Below, piece after piece: positions 53,676 through 60,000 of a stretch of 60,000 nt of DNA. The notes beneath the pieces were generated by a model. That model saw only the letters and a program-made list of their open reading frames with translations, was not told where the DNA came from and did not search any database. Each line of letters begins with the position of its first letter. Within the stretch, counting starts at the first letter, position 1. The position numbers and the translations under genes are program-made. This stretch comes from Tubiluchus corallicola (taxonomy: Eukaryota > Priapulida > Priapulimorpha > Priapulimorphida > Tubiluchidae), in NCBI GenBank assembly GCA_030141605.1, contig JAQGDQ010000058.1, forward strand, positions 508,352 through 568,351, given 5' to 3'.

Positions 53676-53948
53676 TCTTTCTTTATTGTAAGTGTCTTCA
53701 CAGTTCTTTTAACGTTAATAGATGCAATGCAATTTGAATTTCTTTATAATGCTTGAAACTTTTACTATTACTGTATATATTAGGCATTGTAAAAATTATT
53801 ATACTGTATATTTTATGAAAGAATTTTCTAACTCATGAAGCGCGTATATTCACACAGTTATAATAGAAATGTCATAGGCTATAGGCTATTCAGCTTAAAA
53901 CTATTAAATAAATTTTTATTAATAAATGCGCCGCATTTTAATCTATGT

Positions 53949-54896
53949 CAGGGGTGTGCAAACTGCGGGTTTGCAATAGGTTTGTCAACCTAATGTAAGT
54001 GCGGCCCGGGCAATGAACTGAGCCGCAAGTGCTAGGAAGATATTTCCAGCTGAAGTCTGCGCCACGATTGCAAAGATATTGAGGGATGCTTTTCACTAGA
54101 TCGGGTAGCATTAACCCTTACAAGACGGTTGTCACTTAATGCCACTGTCGGACATGACGAAATTCACGTTGCTCACTTGGATGTAATCACAGAACACAGC
54201 AAACTATCACGGAAGCCGCCATTGAAACGCTCAAATGCGCAAGAAATGCGAGACGCAATCTGATTGGCTGATAGGAAGGCCAACCAACCAATCACTAGGC
54301 TTCTATTATCGGGCCGGTTGATCGGCCCAGGCGTCTTTTTGGTCATAGCAGGTTAATCATTTTAACCTGGTTATTTTACAAAATAAATTATAAATAAATG
54401 AATTATAAATGAAATTATAAAATAACCAAGTCAAAATGATCTACTGACTATGACCAAGAAGACAACTGGGCAGATCAATTTGTAAGTAGCCAGCAAGCTG
54501 AAAAAGTGTGATCACCCCTGATATAGGAGGGGGGTCCCAGATTTTAGTTTCTGCTTAGCCTCAGCAGTACACGCCTTCAACACCGAGTGTTTCAAGATTA
54601 ATATGCACTGTACTACACAGAATGTGTGATACACTGTATTAATATGCATTGTAATAAAATTACCACCATCTGACATGAAAGTTGAAATCTATTGTTTTAA
54701 ATGTAAATTTTAATAACTTCTAGAATGGTTTTCTTGAGTGTAGTAATGATGTGCGAAGATCATTACATGTGCGAATGCAAAAAAATCGTTATTAGGTCGT
54801 ACTGTTGATGCTTCCTTGACCAAACTGCACGCAGCCCGCAGAAATTGCAGGAAATTTTAATGTGGCCCGGATAGTCAGATAATTTGCACACCCCTG
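53949..54896. mobile_element. hAT-type non-autonomous transposon, 948 bp
   Basis: Terminal inverted repeats CAGGGGTGTGCAAA (left) and TTTGCACACCCCTG (right), flanked by perfect 8-bp duplications ATCTATGT at 53941-53948 and 54897-54904. Subterminal GCGGCCCGG and TGGCCCGG words match on opposite sides. There is no transposase frame. A long imperfect hairpin lies inside (54318-54480). Confidence 0.93.
54318..54480. repeat. Long imperfect hairpin inside the hAT element
   Basis: Arms of about 65-70 bp. The left arm reads TTGATCGGCCCAGG, TTGGTCATAG, ATCATTTTAACCTGG and TTATTTTA in order; the complement of 54411-54480 reads TTGATCTGCCCAGT, TTGGTCATAG, ATCATTTTGACTTGG and TTATTTTA. The loop is about 25-30 bp and AT-rich. 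It may be a second, older nested element. Confidence 0.8.
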
Positions 54897-55270
54897 ATCT
54901 ATGTAGACAATACGCCTGTGTACAGTAATAGACAAGCTCTGTGTAATGTACTTATTTACAATCATCTACATTATATACAAACAGAAAACGTTTATTTACA
55001 GTCATACAGCAATGCTGTATACTCGTAAAATCGTTGTCACATGTTATTTGAGCTGCTAAATTATGGATATTTGCTGTTTTCCTTTTCGTGTAGGCGAACC
55101 ACGTATTTAATGCTAAAACATTGTAAACTATACATGTTTTACACATTAGCCTAATACATAAAAAATCTATTGCGTCATTCGATGCCTCTATTACCCTTTT
55201 GTTTGCGTAGTTTCTACAGTCACAAATTTCATAATGTCATACTGCCTTTTACAATAAGTACTTCCTTCTC

Positions 55271-55276
55271 TTTATT
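55271..55276 (-). promoter_or_regulatory. Polyadenylation signal AATAAA of the GABA-B-like gene
   Basis: TTTATT on the plus strand is AATAAA in transcript sense, 13 nt after the stop codon at 55290-55292, implying a very short 3' UTR. Confidence 0.5.
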
Positions 55277-55289
55277 GCTTTCCAAGAGC

Positions 55290-56879
55290 CTATTGGATAA
55301 TTGAAAATTCTTCAGTAACTGCAGTTAGGCGGACATCAGATAAAGTGGTTTCGTAATGTTGCAGCTTTGCCTGTAGTTCATTAATGGTTTTCTCTTTCTG
55401 AAAGTAATTGAAAAGTTTATTTAACGTAAGACAGCTGATGTTAGTTGTAATACTTATCCATAAAAAACAGCTCCTTCAACAAATTACTTGCATAATACCC
55501 CAGCTTTATTTTTTCCGCGTGGCTATATCTTAATATATATAATAATTTCAACAAAAATAAAGGAAATATATCACAAATTGAGTTTACCTCAGCAATGATT
55601 GCCTTCAATGACTGCAGCATGTGTGAATGTTGAGGCGGTTGAGCGATTGTCGTCGCACCGAAAGAAATATCATCAGAAGAATCATTTGGTCCCACCTTAG
55701 CCTGCACGTGGTAAAACTGCAAAAAAAACGAAAGCGAGTTAGAAAAAGTAAATAATTTGAGGAAGCTAAAGAAATTGTAGAACGGCTTTGCAGTTGGTCC
55801 TAGCTTTTAGCTCAGCTGTAAGCCGTTACTTATCATTTGTTCACTTGATAAGTATGTATAGCAATTTTGTTTTCAGTTTGTACAATTTTATGTACTGTAT
55901 CTGTGTATGTAATTGTAATGGTGTTTTTGTCTAATAAACAATAAAAAATGTGTAATGGTAAACTTAGGAACCGCAAATTTAGTTTAAATTTAGCCTGGGT
56001 TTTATCATGATGGGCTCGCTTACCACATTTTAGCTAAATTTATGCAGAAGTCATCTGTAACACCAAAAATTCCTGTGAATAATTTTATTTACAAACTTTG
56101 TTTACAATACTTTGGAAAAGGAATGTAATTTTCTATTGTCATGAAACATGTCTTTAGTTTATGATGGAAAAGAGCTGCTACAGTACAGCAAGAATATATT
56201 CTAAGTGGAAAAGTCAAATGGAACTTAATGCTTTATTTTTAATATTAATATATCATTTACGAGTATCAACAATTGTGCCGGTACTAACATTATACTGCAT
56301 TGGTTTCAAGGCCGAATTTACCAATTAGACATTATGCCTCAAAGGGGATTCTAGCTAAAATGCATAATATTTTTAATTGACACTGTTATATGTTTGTTTG
56401 TTTAGATTGTTTAGTTGCTTACCAAGTGAGAGATTATTAATCTCCTATGAGCTTAAAACATATATTAGCAGTGACAGCATAAATTAGGATCTAGCAGTGT
56501 CACTGTCAGGTAAATGGTACGTGATCGGTAAACTTCTTCTAATTTCTTTTTTCTAAAAATTTCGTTCTATACTAAGGGCCACTTCAGTACATATGGTCGT
56601 ATTCTTACCTTCGGTACGAAGACGAGGGCTAGTGTCACTGTAGTAGCAAACAAGACGAACATACTGACAATGACAAAGAAAACATTTTTTGGCATGTCTG
56701 TGAATGCAACGAGTGGCACACCAATCACACAAAGAATAAAAACATTGTAAATTGAAACTCCGATTTCTTTGCTGTCATTCAGTTCTTTGATTTTCACTTT
56801 CCTAAATGAAAAAGGAAAAATAATAAAACTATGAAGTGAAAAACATGTGAGTGGAAGATAATCTGTCTCTCTTCCTCTC

Positions 56880-56950
<71 letters not shown>

Positions 56951-59027
56951 ATCTCTATCTATCTCTCCCTCTTTCTCTCTCTCGTGCTCTCCCTTTCTCC
57001 TCCTTAGTGTCTGTCACATGATATATGTGTCACCTCGTTTCCCAGGCTAAAAAGGCTCCATACATAAGTATAAGTCCTTTATATGCGTATAAAATTCCCA
57101 TAAAAGTCGAGGATTTTTCGCTGTAGCAGTCAAATGTTTTTGGAATGACAATGAAGTCTTCGTCTGGTCGTTCCTGAAAAGAAAAAATGGAAGGCAAATT
57201 GCGCAGAAGTGAGGTAACAGCCAAGTCGTGCATTGGAATCTTCAGCACTGATCAGAAAAGCTTTATGCGCGCTTTTTATATACGTACTGTACATAAGTCT
57301 TAGGACTCTCTTGTTTGAAACTCTTATTAACCAGCCAACCTACCTACCTACTCGCTTATACGCCCTACACCCCATCACACACTTTCTCACTCGTTCACTC
57401 ACTTATTAGTGAGTAACACTAGTGGTAATATACTATAGTATACTATAGTATACTATATATAGTATATAGTATAGTATACTATATAGTATAGTATATAGTG
57501 GTAACACAATAGACAATAAAATCCCCAAAAATAATGAGAAAGAAGAGTAACAATAGCCAGCAATAACAGTAATAGCAACAATAAAAACAAAGACAATACC
57601 TCAACAGGAAGTTCAATAACTGTCGGTACCAATGGATCAATTGCTGTCCAAAGGGCAAGAACAATGACGTCAATGCAAAGAAGAAAAGCTATTACACCAA
57701 AAAGGTGCCCATCTTTAATTACCTGAAAAGCATGCAGAGCTTGCATTTTTCATTTGAGAAAAAGTTTTGTTTTAGTAATGTTGCAATAGACGAATTAAAA
57801 AATTATGTGCAAGATAAGCGAAAACCCAATCTGAAAGAGAGATGCGACAATTATTAGACTAGCTGCTGACAGTTACAATTTTGATAAGAATAAATATAGT
57901 AGCCGTGCTAACGTTGCAATGCAACAGTTTAGCAGCTCTAATGACTGAAATTAGTCAGATCACATACAGGAAACCCCCTACATTCCTTCAAAAACCTTGA
58001 AATATCTTGGATCATATTGAAAACCTTTAAATGCCCATTAAAAAATAACACATATCAGCGGGCTGCATGTGAACCTAAATCACTTTGGTAGTCCCACGTA
58101 CTAGAAGTCTACAACTATTATAAGAAAGTACATGTGATGTCTGAAACAAAGAAGAGGCTACCAACTCTGAATTCTCAGTACTTTCGTCTCTGTATCGGAC
58201 TTATTTTAAAGGGCATAAAAATATTTATATATTAAATATTTATATATTAAAAATATATATCTTTTCATGTTATGCATTGTTCTGTTTTTCCATGTTTCGG
58301 ATACCAAATCCATGGTCGCGTTTTTGGTTATGAGGAAGGGGTAACCAGCGAAGACCTCAAAAATACCCATAATTTCATTTGATAAGTATTCGATGTCCAG
58401 TGATCCAAAAAAATTCAGTGGGCATAAATTCAGCAAATTTTGTGGCTTTGTTATTGATTTATTAAAAAATAAAAGTTGAGAAATATCCATCATTTGTTTT
58501 TCCTCTGCCACTTGGTGATATTTTTTAACATTGTTTTATTTCAATAACATAGTTCTTTGTTGAAGTTTCACTTTGCTAACTTCATGCATGAACTAAAACT
58601 AACATAATAAGGTCTGTGGAAATCCGCGAGTAAAAGAAATTTCACTTTGGTATCTGGTGGGGTCTATTAAAATTCTATTAAAATGGTAGCTGGTAGCTGT
58701 CATTAATTTTTTTGCACAAGTTTTAAAATATTTCACGTGAACTAGTGCGAAAGTAATCATCTTTACAGAAGCAGTTGCTCTTGCCAATAGTAGTGCAAAA
58801 AGGTTGTTCCTATAAAGGTCTATGACAAGTGTCCTATTTGCGAAGTAATTTCTATGCAAAAGTATTAAAATAAACAAAAATAATGCCAGTGGACATTTGC
58901 TTTTTATACTTACAACGCGTTTACTGGATTTTTTTGCGCTGGTGAAAATTATCGCTACTCTCCAAGTCTTCGAGAATAACCCGCCAAATGCCAGAGTATA
59001 TCCAAGTGAGAGAAACCATGGACGCAA
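55290..59027 (-). CDS. GABA-B-like class-C receptor, C-terminal six exons (5' partial)
   Basis: Exons in transcript order: 59027-58914, 57722-57600, 57173-57034, 56801-56609, 55716-55588 and 55397-55290. All have GT/AG junctions and consistent phase, giving 268 residues to a TAG stop. The first visible exon opens in TM3 (RPWFLSLGYTLAFGGLFSKT, then WRVAIIFT). Next come VIKDGHLFGVI with ALWTAIDPL (TM4), a loop ending FDCYSEKSS, FMGILYAYKGLILMYG with AFLAWET (TM5), NDSKEIGVSIYNVFILCVI (TM6) and TTVTLALVFVPK (TM7). These follow the GABA-B receptor signature (SKTWRV, WQIVDPL, YGYKGLLLLLG, YNVAVLC, VLFVPK) closely. The last two exons make a soluble tail ending in a predicted coiled coil (KEKTINELQAKLQHYE), like the heterodimer coiled coil of GABA-B subunits. 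The ligand-binding domain and TM1-2 lie beyond 60000, or in exons of 59028-60000 that I cannot see. Confidence 0.9.
56866..57000 (+). repeat. (CT)n pyrimidine tract in the GABA-B-like gene
   Basis: About 65 bp of pure CT flanked by CTTT/CTAT variants, in the intron between the TM5 and TM6 exons. On the transcript strand it is purine-rich (GA)n. Confidence 0.95.
57429..57499. repeat. Palindromic TATAGTATAC repeats
   Basis: A (TACTATAGTA)n block meets its own complement near 57455-57460, giving a 70-bp AT-rich self-complementary stretch able to form a cruciform. Intronic in the GABA-B-like gene. Confidence 0.85.
57723..58913 (-). other. Intron of the GABA-B-like gene; no extra exon seen
   Basis: AT-rich. 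A leftward 101-codon frame at 58206-58511 has no GABA-B similarity or splice context and is treated as chance. Confidence 0.5.
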
Positions 59028-59703
59028 CTGCAGATAAACAAAGCAAATACTGTACTGTAAAAATTGATAAAGCACTAATGAATTACATACTCACTCATTA
59101 GTTTCACTTGCAAAATAAAGCTTCCTGGTTGATAGTCTTACAAATACATGTTAAGCTGATTTTATTATACAAAACTCAATTCTGAGGTTTGAAATTGGCC
59201 GTAGTAAATTAAAAAAAATGAAAAACACAACTTATAATAGATTTCAAATTGGTTGAAAATGCTCAAAGTTCATTCTGTTAATGTCCATACGCAATCATGG
59301 TTGCTACACAAGATGCATTACTTATTCGTCTGGAAAAATCAATATAATTTATCAAAATCGTAACCTCTCACATAATAACTTTTTGGTGTACGCCGAACAA
59401 TCATAGGTCAGAAAGACTTGAAGAAATTTATTAAATTAATATCACGCGACGTGTTTGACACACGGCCTCATATGTTGTAGTCTGATCAAGTAATGGATAA
59501 TGCAGTATAGTGTATAATAGAAAAACGATACAGTGCACGCACGCAAACACATTCATACTAAATGCACAAAGTGGAGTTATTCACTGTAATGCTGACAGAA
59601 TATATATAATAATAAAATAACAATTTAATAACATTTAGATGGAACTTGTAACAGAGAGAACAAAGTAAAGTAAACCACAGAATCGCGCGAATCGCTTATA
59701 TAT
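59028..59703 (-). other. Upstream intron of the GABA-B-like gene
   Basis: The acceptor of the TM3 exon (ATCTGCAG|TTGCG) is at 59030-59028, so this stretch should be intronic. I could not find TM1-TM2 coding sequence here. Confidence 0.5.
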
Positions 59704-59725
59704 TTGCGCAGTACGTACTGCGCAA
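59704..59725. repeat. 22-bp perfect palindrome
   Basis: The core TGCGCAGTACGTACTGCGCA (59705-59724) is its own complement, and the next base pair also matches. It is unusually GC-rich for the region and has no spacer. Confidence 0.95.
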
Positions 59726-59737
59726 CACCTTGGGTTT

Positions 59738-59914
<177 letters not shown>

Positions 59915-60000
59915 ACATTAGTACCTTATCGTACCATATTTGGCGAACTGAAGTAAGTGAATGGTCACACTTTTCATGACGTGAGTTTGGCTACGAAAGT

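Overview
The window is nuclear DNA of an invertebrate animal: AT-rich, intron-containing genes with GT/AG junctions, long microsatellites, and relics of non-LTR and Ty3/gypsy-like retroelements and of hAT- and pogo-like DNA transposons. The genes are metazoan types (class-C receptors, a Fuseless-like 8-TM protein, a short-chain transmembrane collagen, LRR surface receptors, a DUF229 protein). No species can be named; a marine non-vertebrate is only a guess. There are no prokaryotic features, CRISPR arrays or rRNA.

Layout. 0.1-0.8 kb (-): first exon of an ANF-receptor-domain protein that runs off the left edge. 0.8-10.2 kb: no gene seen; a tRNA-like sequence, a dead LINE (5.3-8.2 kb) carrying a hAT MITE with an intact 8-bp target duplication, and a decayed tetranucleotide tract. 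10.2-15.6 kb (+): three-exon Fuseless-like gene, with a pogo-like element in intron 1 and about 530 bp of (CT)n in intron 2. 21.0-23.0 kb (+): single-exon DUF229 gene. 27.1-36.0 kb (-): nine-exon type II transmembrane short-chain collagen, every junction in phase, with a gypsy pol relic in its longest intron. 37-42 kb: LINE fragments and a foldback-like element with 16-bp repeats. 43.5-45.9 and 50.5-53.6 kb (+): tandem paralogous LRR type I membrane receptors with identical intron phases and a shared YVSM tail motif. 53.9-54.9 kb: a complete hAT-type non-autonomous element. 55.3-59.0 kb (-): the last six exons of a GABA-B-like receptor that continues past the right edge.

Five genes encode predicted membrane proteins that could act in adhesion or signalling, but nothing in the sequence shows that they work as one pathway. 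The least explained content is a recurring class of arrays of degenerate 15-32 bp units (18.5, 25.0, 26.6, 34.3, 36.7, 38.9-40.0 and 40.1 kb), two of them arranged as inverted pairs. Exon models were read by eye from splice signals, phase and family similarity; no search or transcript data were available.
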